A DNA stretch of 41,070 bases from an uncultured Bacteroides sp. (GCA_900546645.1 URDR01000020.1:1-41070); one strand, 5' to 3'. Numbered from the stretch's first letter, positions 25,256 through 34,086 are shown. Program-made: numbers and translations. Notes: generated from the sequence alone by a model not told the origin.

Positions 25256-26884
25256 TTAAAAGTCGGCCTCCTTAGTTATATGGATTATTTTCTGAGTAAC
25301 AGGATGGAGAAACTCTAGTTCTGCTGCATGCAGATAAAGGCGGTCTGATTTCCACCCATACAGTTCGTCTCCCACAATAGGATGGTTGAGTCCTTGCGAA
25401 TGAGCCGCATGAACACGAAGTTGGTGGGTGCGTCCGGTTAGTGGATAAAAATAGACGCGCGTTTTTCCATTCTCATAGCCCATTGTCTCATAATAAGTGA
25501 CAGCTTCTTTCCCGTGCGTAAAATCTACCATTTGCCGAGGACGGTCTAACGGATTAAGACATAAAGGGAGTGATATGGTTCCATGGGCGAAACTTAATTC
25601 GCCTTCCAATAGCGCAGTATATCTTTTCTTGATTTTTCTTTCTTCAAAAAGAGCCTGTAATTTCTGGTGAACCTCTTTTGTTTTTGCTGCAAGAAGCAAC
25701 CCTGAAGTAGCCATGTCTAGCCGGTGGACAATGATTGGTCCGGTAGCGTGTGGATATAAGATGCGCAGGCGCTGGAAAATAGAGTCTAAATCATTTTTCC
25801 CGGGAACAGAAAGCATGCCGGCGGGCTTGTTGACCACTAACAGAGAATCGTCTTCATATAAAATATCCAGTGGAGTGTGCTGATGTATATTGTCCTCCAG
25901 TGGATTATTTTCAATGTCCAGTCCGATAAGCATATGGCGTAAGATTGGTTCACATTTGCCTTTGCAAGAGGGGTAAAAATGACCATGATGGCGAATCTCA
26001 TCTTTAGGTGACATTCCCCACCAAAACTCTCCCATGGCTAATGGAGTTAAATCAGACGAGTAGGCATATTGTAACAATTTAGGCAAGGCGCATTCTCCAG
26101 CTCCCGAGGGAGGGAAGCCTTGAGGTGTGCTTTTAAATAATTCGCATAAGTCTTTCCTTTTCCCTTTTGCATTCAGCATACGGAATTGTCCAAACAACTT
26201 TTCTTGAAGGGCTGCCGAACGTTTTTTTCGTTCTTGTTTTAGCAGGCAGATGGTTTCCTCTATTTGGCGTACCTTGCCTTGTTTCTCTTTTATAAAATTC
26301 TGTAATTCTTTTTCTTTTCTTTTGAAGGAGGCTTTCTGGTGTTGACTTTCCCGGATAAGTAAAGTTTCCTCTTCTGGGCTAATGCCCGATTTACGGCGCT
26401 CATCCCTTTCTGATTTTGCCTTTTTCAGAGCTTCTTTATATTGGGCAATGGTAGCTGCAGCATATTGTTTCGCTGCATTAAGCTCGTTTTTCATCTCTAA
26501 ATAAAGAGAAGAGTTTTCAGTCTTTTTAATCTGTAGGTTAATAGCTGAAATATTCTTTTCTTCTTGTCGAAAAAAACCGTCGGGCTGAAGCATATCGTAT
26601 ACAGGAGGAACAAAGAAGGAATGATGGTTGCTTCCTGCAAGATTTCCCGAAAAGGCAGCAAGGTAGCCGATGCGTTTCTCAGGTGTGCGTACAATCAACA
26701 CCCCAAACATTTTACCTTCTTGCAGCTCTTCTGCCCAGTCTTTTCTGCTTTGTAAATAAATCTGAACTTCTTTTGCAGCTAATTCCGTTAAAGTATGTGG
26801 CGTATAATGAAAAGGATAGGTAAATTGAGCCGGTAGGGCAATGGAGTCAATAGGGAAAGGGAAGAAATGTACTTTAGCGTTCAT
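25256..26884 (-). CDS. RluA-family pseudouridine synthase with long N-terminal extension
   Basis: A protein of about 542 aa, roughly twice the catalytic domain alone. The C-terminal part (about 330-542) is an RluA-type pseudouridine synthase that isomerises uridines in rRNA or tRNA: LLVVNKPAGMLSVPGK, the catalytic-Asp motif VHRLDMATSGLLLAAK, KKRYTALLEGEL and YPLTGRTHQLRVHAAHS. The first 110 residues form an unassigned globular domain (FGVLIVRTPEKRIGYLAAF, NHHSFFVPPVYD), followed by a Lys/Glu-rich coiled coil (about 120-235). A linker with CALPKLLQYAY leads to the catalytic domain. The RNA target is unknown. Start 26884 is preferred over 26899. It is preceded by a TAATTTTG box at 26916-26923 (minus). 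Confidence 0.85.
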   Translation of the reverse strand: MNAKVHFFPFPIDSIALPAQFTYPFHYTPHTLTELAAKEVQIYLQSRKDWAEELQEGKMFGVLIVRTPEKRIGYLAAFSGNLAGSNHHSFFVPPVYDMLQPDGFFRQEEKNISAINLQIKKTENSSLYLEMKNELNAAKQYAAATIAQYKEALKKAKSERDERRKSGISPEEETLLIRESQHQKASFKRKEKELQNFIKEKQGKVRQIEETICLLKQERKKRSAALQEKLFGQFRMLNAKGKRKDLCELFKSTPQGFPPSGAGECALPKLLQYAYSSDLTPLAMGEFWWGMSPKDEIRHHGHFYPSCKGKCEPILRHMLIGLDIENNPLEDNIHQHTPLDILYEDDSLLVVNKPAGMLSVPGKNDLDSIFQRLRILYPHATGPIIVHRLDMATSGLLLAAKTKEVHQKLQALFEERKIKKRYTALLEGELSFAHGTISLPLCLNPLDRPRQMVDFTHGKEAVTYYETMGYENGKTRVYFYPLTGRTHQLRVHAAHSQGLNHPIVGDELYGWKSDRLYLHAAELEFLHPVTQKIIHITKEADF

Positions 26885-26915
26885 ACGGTAGGTTGACAAA
26901 ATAAAGAGAATGTAT

Positions 26916-26923
26916 CAAAATTA
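26916..26923 (-). promoter_or_regulatory. -7 box for the pseudouridine synthase gene
   Basis: The minus strand reads TAATTTTG (TAnnTTTG), about 31 bp ahead of the start at 26884. The interval 26900-27003 also has an imperfect long-range inverted repeat of TGTATCA/TGATACA around it. Confidence 0.4.
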
Positions 26924-27003
26924 AAAATCTGTATCATTTTGTCATTCAGGGAGAAATGAACTTTTATTCTGATACACTCTCAATTCGTTGATATGTTTAG
27001 TCT

Positions 27004-27828
27004 TTATTCTAATTCTCTTTGTCGGCAAAAACACTCACCGAATTTTTCATCTACATTTTCTATTGGGGATTTGAAAATGCCGAATACAGCCGAGCCGGAT
27101 CCACTCATTGAAGCATATACAGCACCTAAATCGTATAATTTATCTTTAATTGCGGCAATTTCAGGGTGAGTAAGGAATACGCTGTCTTCAAAATCATTTT
27201 TCATGGAATTTTTCCATGTCTCTATGGGTTGTTTTATGATTTGCAGCAAGGATACCTCTGGCTTTCGTGGGGTGATGTTGGCATAGGCCTCACGTGTGGC
27301 AACAGAAGAGTTGGGTTTAACCAATACCAGATGATACCCCTTTAAAGAAAAGTCTATCGGCTGAAATACATTCCCGATTCCTGTAGCGAAGACCGGTTTG
27401 TTTTGGATAAAAAAAGCGCAGTCTGCTCCTAATTTTGCTGCATATGTTTCCATCTGTTCAAGCGATAACTCCAGATGGAACTTTTCGTTGAGCAGTTTAA
27501 TCATGAAGGCACAATCGGCCGATCCTCCACCTAATCCTGCTCCGGTAGGGATGTGCTTGAATAAATGGATATCTACAGGTGGAAGTTGGAAGTCTTGTTT
27601 AAGCAAGTTATATGCTTTGACAACGAGATTGTCGTCGGGCTTTCCTTCCAGAGTCGTACCACTGATATGCAGCTTGAACGGTTCTGAACTTTCTTCAAGG
27701 CGGGTAACTTCAAGTGCATCCTGTAGCTTAATAGGATAGAAAATAGTTTCAAGATTGTGGTAACCGTCGGAGCGTTTTTCTGTAATGTTTAATCCGAGGT
27801 TTATTTTTGCATTAGGAAATGTTATCAT
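27004..27828 (-). CDS. ispE: 4-diphosphocytidyl-2-C-methyl-D-erythritol kinase
   Basis: A 274-aa GHMP kinase catalysing the ATP-dependent fourth step of the MEP isoprenoid pathway. The N-terminus MITFPNAKINLGLNIT carries the family Lys (PNAKINLGL). The GHMP ATP loop PTGAGLGGGSADCAF is near residue 93 and the C-terminal loop VYASMSGSGSAVFG near 242. Longer upstream codons would add about 68 unrelated residues, so 27828 is the start. A minus-strand TATATTTG box (27855-27862) about 27 bp upstream supports this. It is divergent from dnaB. Confidence 0.95.
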   Translation of the reverse strand: MITFPNAKINLGLNITEKRSDGYHNLETIFYPIKLQDALEVTRLEESSEPFKLHISGTTLEGKPDDNLVVKAYNLLKQDFQLPPVDIHLFKHIPTGAGLGGGSADCAFMIKLLNEKFHLELSLEQMETYAAKLGADCAFFIQNKPVFATGIGNVFQPIDFSLKGYHLVLVKPNSSVATREAYANITPRKPEVSLLQIIKQPIETWKNSMKNDFEDSVFLTHPEIAAIKDKLYDLGAVYASMSGSGSAVFGIFKSPIENVDEKFGECFCRQRELE

Positions 27829-27854
27829 AAGTTTATGGATTTTGTTTGTACGTT

Positions 27855-27862
27855 CAAATATA
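27855..27862 (-). promoter_or_regulatory. -7 box for ispE
   Basis: The minus strand reads TATATTTG, a perfect TAnnTTTG. A transcript would begin near 27848, leaving a leader of about 20 nt before ispE. No -33 box is clear. Confidence 0.5.
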
Positions 27863-27915
27863 AGAGAAAGTTTTGAATAAATTGAGAAAATACGACTTGA
27901 AATTTGAAAATGTCG

Positions 27916-27923
27916 TATCTTTG
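27916..27923 (+). promoter_or_regulatory. -7 box for dnaB
   Basis: TATCTTTG followed by CGACC is a perfect TAnnTTTG, 22 bp before the dnaB ATG at 27946. It excludes the upstream in-frame TTG (27904) as a start. Confidence 0.55.
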
Positions 27924-27945
27924 CGACCACAAAAACAGTAACGAA

Positions 27946-29511
27946 ATGGCAGAAACGAAAAGAACGACACGTATCCCGAAGACCGGAACAAAGGTAAAAC
28001 CTGTGGATGAATATGGGCATTTGCAGCCTCAAGCTCCTGAACTTGAAGAAGCAGTACTGGGAGCATTGATGATAGAAAAGGATGCCTATTCGCAGGTGAG
28101 TGAAATCCTTCGTCCGGAGTCATTCTACGAGCGAAAGCATCAGCTGATTTATGCAGCTATTACCGATTTGGCTATCCAGCAAAAACCGATTGACATTCTT
28201 ACCGTAGCAGAGCAGTTGCGCTCACGGGGGGATTTGGAAGAAGTGGGAGGTCCTTTTTATATTACCCAGTTAAGTGGCAAGGTAGCGTCTTCAGCTCATA
28301 TTGAATATCATGCGCGCATCATTGCCCAGAAGTTTCTTGCCCGCGAACTGATTTCGTTTACCAGCTCTATTCAGACCAAGGCATTTGATACCACGCAGGA
28401 TGTGGATGATTTGATGCAGGAGGCGGAAGGAAAGCTTTTTGAAATCTCACAGCAGAACATGAAGAAGGACTATACGCAAATCAATCCGGTAATTAAGGAG
28501 GCGTATGAGATGCTTCAGATTGCAGCAACGCGTACAGATGGTTTGAGTGGACTTTCCAGCGGATTTCATCAGCTTGACAAAATGACTTCCGGTTGGCAGA
28601 AGTCAGATTTGATTATTATTGCTGCTCGTCCGGCTATGGGAAAGACTGCATTCGTGCTTTCCATGGCCAAGAATATGGCAGTCAGCAATAAAGTTCCTGT
28701 TGCGCTGTTTTCTCTTGAAATGAGCAATGTGCAGCTTGTGAACCGTTTGATAGTCAATGTGTGTGAGATTCCCGGGGAAAAAATCAAAAGCGGTCAGCTT
28801 GCACCGTACGAATGGGGTCAGCTTGACTATAAGATAAAAGAGCTTTACGATGCACCGCTTTATGTAGATGATACGCCATCACTTTCAGTTTTCGAACTCC
28901 GAACAAAGGCCCGTCGATTGGTGCGTGAGCATGGCGTTCAGATTATTATTATTGACTACCTTCAGCTGATGAATGCCAGCGGAATGTCATTCGGCAGCCG
29001 TCAGGAAGAGGTAAGTACCATCTCTCGTTCGCTGAAAGGATTGGCAAAAGAGTTGAATATCCCTATTATAGCCTTGAGCCAGTTGAACCGTGGGGTGGAA
29101 AACCGTGAGGGAATTGACGGCAAACGTCCCCAACTGAGCGATTTGCGTGAATCGGGAGCCATTGAGCAGGACGCCGATATGGTTTGCTTTATTCACCGTC
29201 CGGAATATTACAAAATATATGCCGATGAGAAAGGAAATGATTTGCATGGAATGGCGGAGATTATCATAGCCAAGCATCGTAACGGTGCAGTCGGTGATGT
29301 GCTGTTGCGTTTTCGTGGTGAGTATGCTCGTTTCCAGAATCCGGATGATGAAATGATTGTACCTATGCCGGGAGAAGAAACCCCACCTCCGGTGCTCCGT
29401 TCACGGATGAATCAGGGGGGAGGCAGTGATTTTGTTCCACCTCCTGCGGAAGAAATGGCTCCTCGGCCGGATAATCCGTTTGGTGGTCCTATTCCGGATG
29501 TCCCCTTTTAA
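27946..29511 (+). CDS. dnaB: Replicative DNA helicase DnaB
   Basis: A 521-aa hexameric replicative helicase that unwinds DNA ahead of the fork. The N-terminal DnaB domain (about 25-130) has PELEEAVLGALMIEKDAY. The RecA-like motor starts with GLSGLSSGFHQLDKMTSG and Walker A ARPAMGKTAFVLS, followed by ALFSLEMSNVQLVNRL, Walker B IIIIDYLQLM, and SQLNRGVENR with LSDLRESGAIEQDAD. The DnaB C-terminal KHRNGAVGDVLLRF is present. No intein interrupts it. The N-terminal ~20 residues are basic and extended, and the C-terminus has a proline-rich tail (GEETPPPVLRSR and PPPAEEMAPRPDNPFGG). A terminator follows. Confidence 0.97.
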   Translation: MAETKRTTRIPKTGTKVKPVDEYGHLQPQAPELEEAVLGALMIEKDAYSQVSEILRPESFYERKHQLIYAAITDLAIQQKPIDILTVAEQLRSRGDLEEVGGPFYITQLSGKVASSAHIEYHARIIAQKFLARELISFTSSIQTKAFDTTQDVDDLMQEAEGKLFEISQQNMKKDYTQINPVIKEAYEMLQIAATRTDGLSGLSSGFHQLDKMTSGWQKSDLIIIAARPAMGKTAFVLSMAKNMAVSNKVPVALFSLEMSNVQLVNRLIVNVCEIPGEKIKSGQLAPYEWGQLDYKIKELYDAPLYVDDTPSLSVFELRTKARRLVREHGVQIIIIDYLQLMNASGMSFGSRQEEVSTISRSLKGLAKELNIPIIALSQLNRGVENREGIDGKRPQLSDLRESGAIEQDADMVCFIHRPEYYKIYADEKGNDLHGMAEIIIAKHRNGAVGDVLLRFRGEYARFQNPDDEMIVPMPGEETPPPVLRSRMNQGGGSDFVPPPAEEMAPRPDNPFGGPIPDVPF

Positions 29512-29538
29512 GAGAAAGAAGGTTAAATAAAAAAGTAG

Positions 29539-29572
29539 CCGTTATTGGCCGGATATTTCCATCCAATGACGG
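29539..29572 (+). terminator. Terminator after dnaB
   Basis: CCGTTATTGG (29539-29548) pairs with CCAATGACGG (29563-29572) over 10 bp with one G-T pair, followed by a T-run up to 29581. Confidence 0.85.
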
Positions 29573-29645
29573 TCTTTTTTTTGTGCGCCAAACGAAGTCA
29601 AGCGTAAAAAAACTCATTCTTCTCTTTTATCCCAAATATTTATAT

Positions 29646-29653
29646 TAAATTTG
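29646..29653 (+). promoter_or_regulatory. -7 box for pheT
   Basis: TAAATTTG followed by CGCG is a perfect TAnnTTTG, 38 bp ahead of the pheT ATG. The -33 region is T-rich without a clean TTTG. Confidence 0.5.
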
Positions 29654-29691
29654 CGCGTTATTCCAGATGAAATACGTAAAACTATACATAT

Positions 29692-32154
29692 ATGAATATC
29701 TCTTATAATTGGCTGAAAGAATATGTCAATTTCGATTTGACACCCGAAGAAACAGCAGCCGCACTTACCTCTATAGGTTTAGAGACCGGAGGCGTAGAGG
29801 AAGTTCAATCAATTAAAGGTGGTCTTGAAGGACTTGTGGTAGGTGAAGTGTTAACATGTGAACCTCATCCCAATTCAGACCACATGCACATCACTACAGT
29901 TAATTTAGGACAGGGAGAACCTGTACAGATTGTGTGTGGCGCAGCCAATGTAGCTGCCGGTCAGAAAGTGATTGTTGCAACATTAGGAACAAAACTATAT
30001 GATGGTGAAGAATGCTTTACCATTAAAAAATCAAAGCTTCGCGGAGTAGAATCAAACGGAATGATTTGTGCCGAAGACGAAATAGGAGTAGGTACAAGCC
30101 ATGACGGAATTATTGTTCTTCCTGCAGATACAGTTCCGGGTACACTTGCAAAAGACTACTATAACATCAAGAGTGATTATGTACTTGAAGTCGACATTAC
30201 TCCGAACCGTGCTGATGCATGCTCACATTATGGTGTGGCACGTGACCTTTACGCATGGCTTATTCAGAACGGATATCAGGCCGAGCTGAAACGTCCATCA
30301 GTAGATGGGTTTAAGGTAGATAATCATGATATGGACATTGAAGTGGTGGTAGAAAATACAGAAGCCTGTCCACGTTATGCTGGAGTCGCTATTAAAGGTG
30401 TAACCGTAAAGGAAAGTCCGGAATGGCTGCAAAATAAACTCCGCCTGATAGGTGTCCGCCCTATAAACAATATTGTAGATATTACCAACTATATTCTTCA
30501 TGCGTATGGCCAGCCGATGCACTGCTTTGATGCCGATAAGGTGAAAGGCGGAAAAATTGTGGTAAAGACCTGTGCCGAAGGAACAAAGTTTGTAACTTTA
30601 GATGAAGCAGAGCATAAACTGTCAGAGCGCGACTTGATGATTTGCAATGCAGAAGAACCGATGTGCATTGCCGGAGTATTCGGCGGACTGGATTCGGGTA
30701 CTACCGAAACAACAAAAGATGTATTCCTTGAAAGTGCTTATTTCCATCCCACCTGGGTGCGAAAAACAGCCCGTCGCCATGGACTGAGCACAGACTCTTC
30801 TTTCCGTTTTGAACGTGGAGTTGACCCTAATAACACCATTTACGCACTGAAGGAAGCTGCTTTGCTGGTAAAAGAACTGGCTGGGGGAGAAATCTCGTCA
30901 GAAATCAAAGACAATTATCCAGCACCGATTGCAGATTTCAAAGTAGAACTTACTTATGCTTATGTAAATTCGCTGATAGGAAAAGAAATTCCTAAAGAAA
31001 CAGTAAAGAGCATAGTAGGCAGCTTGGAAATGAAAATTGTAGAAGAAACCGAAGAAGGACTTTCTTTACTTGTTCCTCCTTATCGTGTAGATGTACAGCG
31101 CCCTTGTGATGTGGTTGAAGATATTCTCCGCATTTACGGATATAATAATGTAGAAATTCCTACTACGTTAAAATCCAGCTTAAGCGTTAAAGGAGATACA
31201 GATAAGTCGGTTAAGCTCCAAAATATTGTATCAGAACAGTTGGTAGGTTGTGGATTTAATGAAATCTTAAATAACTCATTAACTGCGGCATCTTATTACG
31301 ATGGACTGGAAACCTACAAACCGGAAAATCTGGTTCGTCTGATGAATCCATTAAGCAACGATTTGAATGTAATGCGTGCTACTTTGCTGTTCGGTGGACT
31401 GGAAAGTATTCAGCACAATGCAAACCGTAAGAATGCCGATTTGAAATTCTTTGAATTCGGAAATTGCTATCACTTCCATGCAGAAAAGAAGAATCCGGAA
31501 AAAGTATTGGCAGCTTATTCTGAAGAACTTCACCTGGGCTTATGGCTTACCGGAAAGCGTGTGAGCAATTCATGGGCACACACCGACGAAAATCTGTCGG
31601 TATATGAGTTGAAGGCTTATGTATTGAACATATTCCGCCGTCTGGGCGTCAATTTCGGTGCGCTTGTATTTGGAAACTTGACAAATGACATCTATTCTGT
31701 AGCTATCTCCGTGCATACTCGTGGAGGTAAATTGTTGGCTACCTTTGGTGTAATAAGCAAGAAAATACAGAAAGCATTCGATATTGACAATGAGGTTTAC
31801 TATGCTGACCTAAACTGGAAGGAACTGATGAAAGCAGTGAAAGGAAGTGCAGTAAGCTACAAGGAAATTTCTAAGTTCCCCGCAGTGAAACGCGACTTGG
31901 CATTACTGATTAATAAAGAAACTCAATTCGCGGAAATCGAGAAAATTGCTTATGAAACAGATAAGAAGCTGTTGAAGAGCGTTGAATTGTTCGATGTATA
32001 TGAAGGCAAGAACCTGGAAGCCGGCAAGAAAAGTTATGCGGTAAGTTTCATGCTTCAAGATGAAAATGCGACATTGAATGACAAGCAGATTGACAAGGTA
32101 ATGCAGAAACTGATTGCAAACTTACAGAACAAACTAGGTGCAGTATTGCGATAA
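29692..32154 (+). CDS. pheT: Phenylalanine--tRNA ligase beta subunit
   Basis: An 820-aa PheT, the tRNA-binding and editing subunit of the alpha2-beta2 Phe-tRNA synthetase. The N-terminal EMAP-like tRNA-binding domain (about 40-150) has VVGEVLTCEPHPNSDHMHI. The B3/B4 editing domain follows with YVLEVDITPNRADACSH and RPINNIVDITNYIL. The B5 domain and core domain follow (DVQRPCDVVEDILRIYGYN, EILNNSLTAASY), then the C-terminal FDX-ACB domain (about 725-820, KFPAVKRDLALLINKETQ). Length equals the usual 790-820 aa. pheS is not adjacent, so the two subunits are encoded apart here, at least within this window. Confidence 0.97.
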   Translation: MNISYNWLKEYVNFDLTPEETAAALTSIGLETGGVEEVQSIKGGLEGLVVGEVLTCEPHPNSDHMHITTVNLGQGEPVQIVCGAANVAAGQKVIVATLGTKLYDGEECFTIKKSKLRGVESNGMICAEDEIGVGTSHDGIIVLPADTVPGTLAKDYYNIKSDYVLEVDITPNRADACSHYGVARDLYAWLIQNGYQAELKRPSVDGFKVDNHDMDIEVVVENTEACPRYAGVAIKGVTVKESPEWLQNKLRLIGVRPINNIVDITNYILHAYGQPMHCFDADKVKGGKIVVKTCAEGTKFVTLDEAEHKLSERDLMICNAEEPMCIAGVFGGLDSGTTETTKDVFLESAYFHPTWVRKTARRHGLSTDSSFRFERGVDPNNTIYALKEAALLVKELAGGEISSEIKDNYPAPIADFKVELTYAYVNSLIGKEIPKETVKSIVGSLEMKIVEETEEGLSLLVPPYRVDVQRPCDVVEDILRIYGYNNVEIPTTLKSSLSVKGDTDKSVKLQNIVSEQLVGCGFNEILNNSLTAASYYDGLETYKPENLVRLMNPLSNDLNVMRATLLFGGLESIQHNANRKNADLKFFEFGNCYHFHAEKKNPEKVLAAYSEELHLGLWLTGKRVSNSWAHTDENLSVYELKAYVLNIFRRLGVNFGALVFGNLTNDIYSVAISVHTRGGKLLATFGVISKKIQKAFDIDNEVYYADLNWKELMKAVKGSAVSYKEISKFPAVKRDLALLINKETQFAEIEKIAYETDKKLLKSVELFDVYEGKNLEAGKKSYAVSFMLQDENATLNDKQIDKVMQKLIANLQNKLGAVLR

Positions 32155-32183
32155 ACAGTCGGAATGAGAAAGTCGGTCACCGC

Positions 32184-32291
32184 ATGAAGGCTGAAAAACG
32201 AACAGATGGCTGTTGCGGTGGCTTTGCATCTTTCTTAGGCAAGAAGACACATCAGAATAAAGAACAGAAAATTTATAAAAAACATATTTAA
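32184..32291 (+). CDS. Candidate 35-aa Cys-containing small ORF before yebC
   Basis: An ATG-initiated frame of 35 codons ends 12 bp before yebC. The product begins MKAEKRTDGCCGGF, continues with a short hydrophobic patch (ASFLGK) and ends in a basic tail (KIYKKHI). The Cys-Cys-Gly-Gly turn and close spacing make it worth noting, but no family is recognised and the ribosome-binding site is weak. It could be a chance frame in the pheT-yebC leader. Confidence 0.3.
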   Translation: MKAEKRTDGCCGGFASFLGKKTHQNKEQKIYKKHI

Positions 32292-32303
32292 AAATATAAT
32301 CCA

Positions 32304-33038
32304 ATGGGAAGAGCGTTTGAATATAGAAAAGCCGCTAAATTGAAAAGATGGGGTCACATGGCAAAGACCTTTACACGTCTGGGTAAACAAATCGCAATTG
32401 CAGTAAAAGCAGGCGGTCCGGAGCCGGAAAATAACCCGACTTTACGTTCGGTAATCGCTACTTGTAAGCGCGAAAACATGCCGAAGGACAATATTGAGCG
32501 TGCGATTAAGAATGCAATGGGTAAAGACCAGAGTGAATACAAGAGCATGACTTATGAAGGATACGGTCCTCATGGAGTTGCTGTATTCGTGGATACTTTG
32601 ACTGATAACACCACACGTACGGTAGCCGATGTACGTTCAGTATTTAACAAGTTTGGTGGAAACTTGGGAACAACAGGATCGTTGGCTTTCTTGTTCGACC
32701 ATAAATGTGTATTCACATTCAAGAAGAAAGACGGACTTGATATGGAAGAGCTGATTCTGGACTTGATTGACTATAACGTAGAAGATGAGTTTGATGAAGA
32801 TCCGGAAGAAGGTACAATTACAATCTATGGTGATCCGAAAAGCTATGCCATGATTCAGAAACATTTGGAAGAATGTGGCTTTGAAGATGTTGGTGGAGAA
32901 TTTACTTATGTTCCCAACGACCTGAAAGATGTAACAGCCGAACAACGTGAAACTATCGACAAGATGGTTGAACGTCTTGAAGAATTCGACGATGTGCAGA
33001 CTGTTTATACAAATATGAAACCGGAAGGCGAAGAATAA
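32304..33038 (+). CDS. YebC/PmpR-family protein
   Basis: A 244-aa YebC family protein. It opens MGRAFEYRKAAKLKRWGHMA, the usual basic N-terminus, followed by GKQIAIAVKAGG, ENMPKDNIERAIKNAMG, MTYEGYGPHGVAVFVDTLTDN and FNKFGGNLGTTGSLAFLF. Members were described as DNA-binding transcription regulators, and some are now linked to translation of proline-rich stretches. Which role applies here cannot be told. The C-terminal third is strongly acidic (DEFDEDPEEGTITIYGD). It lies 149 bp after pheT with no obvious promoter of its own, so readthrough from pheT is likely. A 12-bp terminator follows. Confidence 0.93.
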   Translation: MGRAFEYRKAAKLKRWGHMAKTFTRLGKQIAIAVKAGGPEPENNPTLRSVIATCKRENMPKDNIERAIKNAMGKDQSEYKSMTYEGYGPHGVAVFVDTLTDNTTRTVADVRSVFNKFGGNLGTTGSLAFLFDHKCVFTFKKKDGLDMEELILDLIDYNVEDEFDEDPEEGTITIYGDPKSYAMIQKHLEECGFEDVGGEFTYVPNDLKDVTAEQRETIDKMVERLEEFDDVQTVYTNMKPEGEE

Positions 33039-33066
33039 TTCGTAATTAAACGGTCCGTTAAAAAAA

Positions 33067-33109
33067 AAGAAGGATTCAGCGGGGGTATAGTAACTGTTGA
33101 ATCCTTCTT
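33067..33109 (+). terminator. Terminator after yebC
   Basis: The arms at 33067-33078 and 33098-33109 are perfectly complementary over 12 bp with a 19-nt loop. An A-run precedes and a pyrimidine-rich run follows, so it may work on both strands. Confidence 0.8.
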
Positions 33110-33235
33110 CTGTTTACAAGTCTTTACATAATAACCTATTCATGTTTCGGCATGTTACAGCGCATGAGCCGACAAGGATTGATATGCCTGTATCCGGCTG
33201 ACAGCTACCCTTTTTTGAGAGAGGGCAGACGGAAC

Positions 33236-33502
33236 ATGAGAAAAACAAAAAGCGATATGGTATTTAATTATACAACTCAAGGAACTTGCAGCACTTCAAT
33301 TGAAATAGAAGTAGAGAATGACGTAGTAAAAGAAGTGCGCTATACCGGTGGATGCAATGGCAATTTGAAAGGCATCAGCGCCCTGGTAAAAGGAATGAAG
33401 GTAGAAGATGTAATCACCCGTCTGGAGGGAATCCGATGCGGAAACAAGGCAACCTCATGTCCAGATCAACTTTGTAAGGCACTTCGTTCTCTAAAAGAGT
33501 AG
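33236..33502 (+). CDS. TSCPD domain protein (TIGR03905-type)
   Basis: An 88-aa small soluble protein with the TSCPD domain, named for the motif visible here as ATSCPDQLCKAL near residue 77. It also has the N-terminal YTTQGTCSTSIEIEVEND and the core RYTGGCNGNLKGISALVKGM. The Cys residues (about 18, 41, 72, 77 and 82) suggest metal binding or redox chemistry; the domain also occurs at the C-terminus of some class II ribonucleotide reductases. Its own role is unknown. The start at 33236 (MRKTKSDMVFN) is preferred over an upstream Met at 33152, which would add unrelated residues. The flavoprotein gene starts 5 bp after it. Confidence 0.82.
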   Translation: MRKTKSDMVFNYTTQGTCSTSIEIEVENDVVKEVRYTGGCNGNLKGISALVKGMKVEDVITRLEGIRCGNKATSCPDQLCKALRSLKE

Positions 33503-33507
33503 GAAAA

Positions 33508-34086
33508 ATGAATGTACTGATTCTGAACGGGAGTCCGCGTAAACACGGAAACATAGCACGCATGCTATCGGCAATAGAAAGTGAGGTTGTATCATTAGGA
33601 GGAAATGTGACAACTTTATGCATTTCCGACTTACAGGTCAAGCCATGCACCGGATGCATGGCATGCCGTAAGAAAGGAAGTTGCGTTTTACCGGAAGATG
33701 ATGCACAGCTAATTCTCCGCCGGATACAGGCATGCGACTTGTTGGTCATCGGTTCACCTTGCTACTGGGGAAACATACCGGGACAACTGAAAATTTTATT
33801 CGACCGTTTAGTCTATGGCTTGATGGGGGAAAGTAAATCAGGATTTCCGCTTCCTCTGCATAAGGGAAAGCAAGCCATTCTCGTGGCGACGTGTACCACC
33901 CCTTTCCCATTCAATTTACTATTCCGGCAGTCAAGAGGAACCATTCGTGCCTTGAGAGAGATTGTAAAATGGAGCGGATTCAAAGTCGCCGGAACGTTAG
34001 AAGTTGCAGGAACACGAGAAAAGGAGGTGAGCCAAAAGGAATTAGACAAGTGTCGGAAAATGGTGAGAAAATATGTCGGTTTATAA
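33508..34086 (+). CDS. Flavodoxin-like NAD(P)H-dependent FMN reductase, Cys-motif type
   Basis: A 192-aa flavodoxin-fold protein of the NADPH-dependent FMN reductase/iron-sulfur flavoprotein superfamily. The FMN phosphate loop LNGSPRKHGN is at residues 6-15. A compact cysteine set, C47-x2-C50-x2-C53-x5-C59 (CTGCMACRKKGSC), matches the cluster-binding motif of iron-sulfur flavoproteins. Further family segments are LLVIGSPCYWGNIPGQLKILFDR and TRAIREIVKW-like RGTIRALREIVKW. A 4Fe-4S cluster is likely but inferred. It follows the TSCPD gene by 5 bp, so the two may act together. Its stop overlaps that of the convergent FabK-like gene. Confidence 0.85.
   Translation: MNVLILNGSPRKHGNIARMLSAIESEVVSLGGNVTTLCISDLQVKPCTGCMACRKKGSCVLPEDDAQLILRRIQACDLLVIGSPCYWGNIPGQLKILFDRLVYGLMGESKSGFPLPLHKGKQAILVATCTTPFPFNLLFRQSRGTIRALREIVKWSGFKVAGTLEVAGTREKEVSQKELDKCRKMVRKYVGL

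Noticed and set aside
29692..30289. Alternative frames overlapping pheT and other long genes on both strands
   Set aside because: These lie fully inside clear housekeeping genes, have no domain patterns and follow codon-phase shadows.
33050..33058. Short palindrome ACGGTCCGT after yebC
   Set aside because: Nine bases only; it could be an operator but nothing else supports it.
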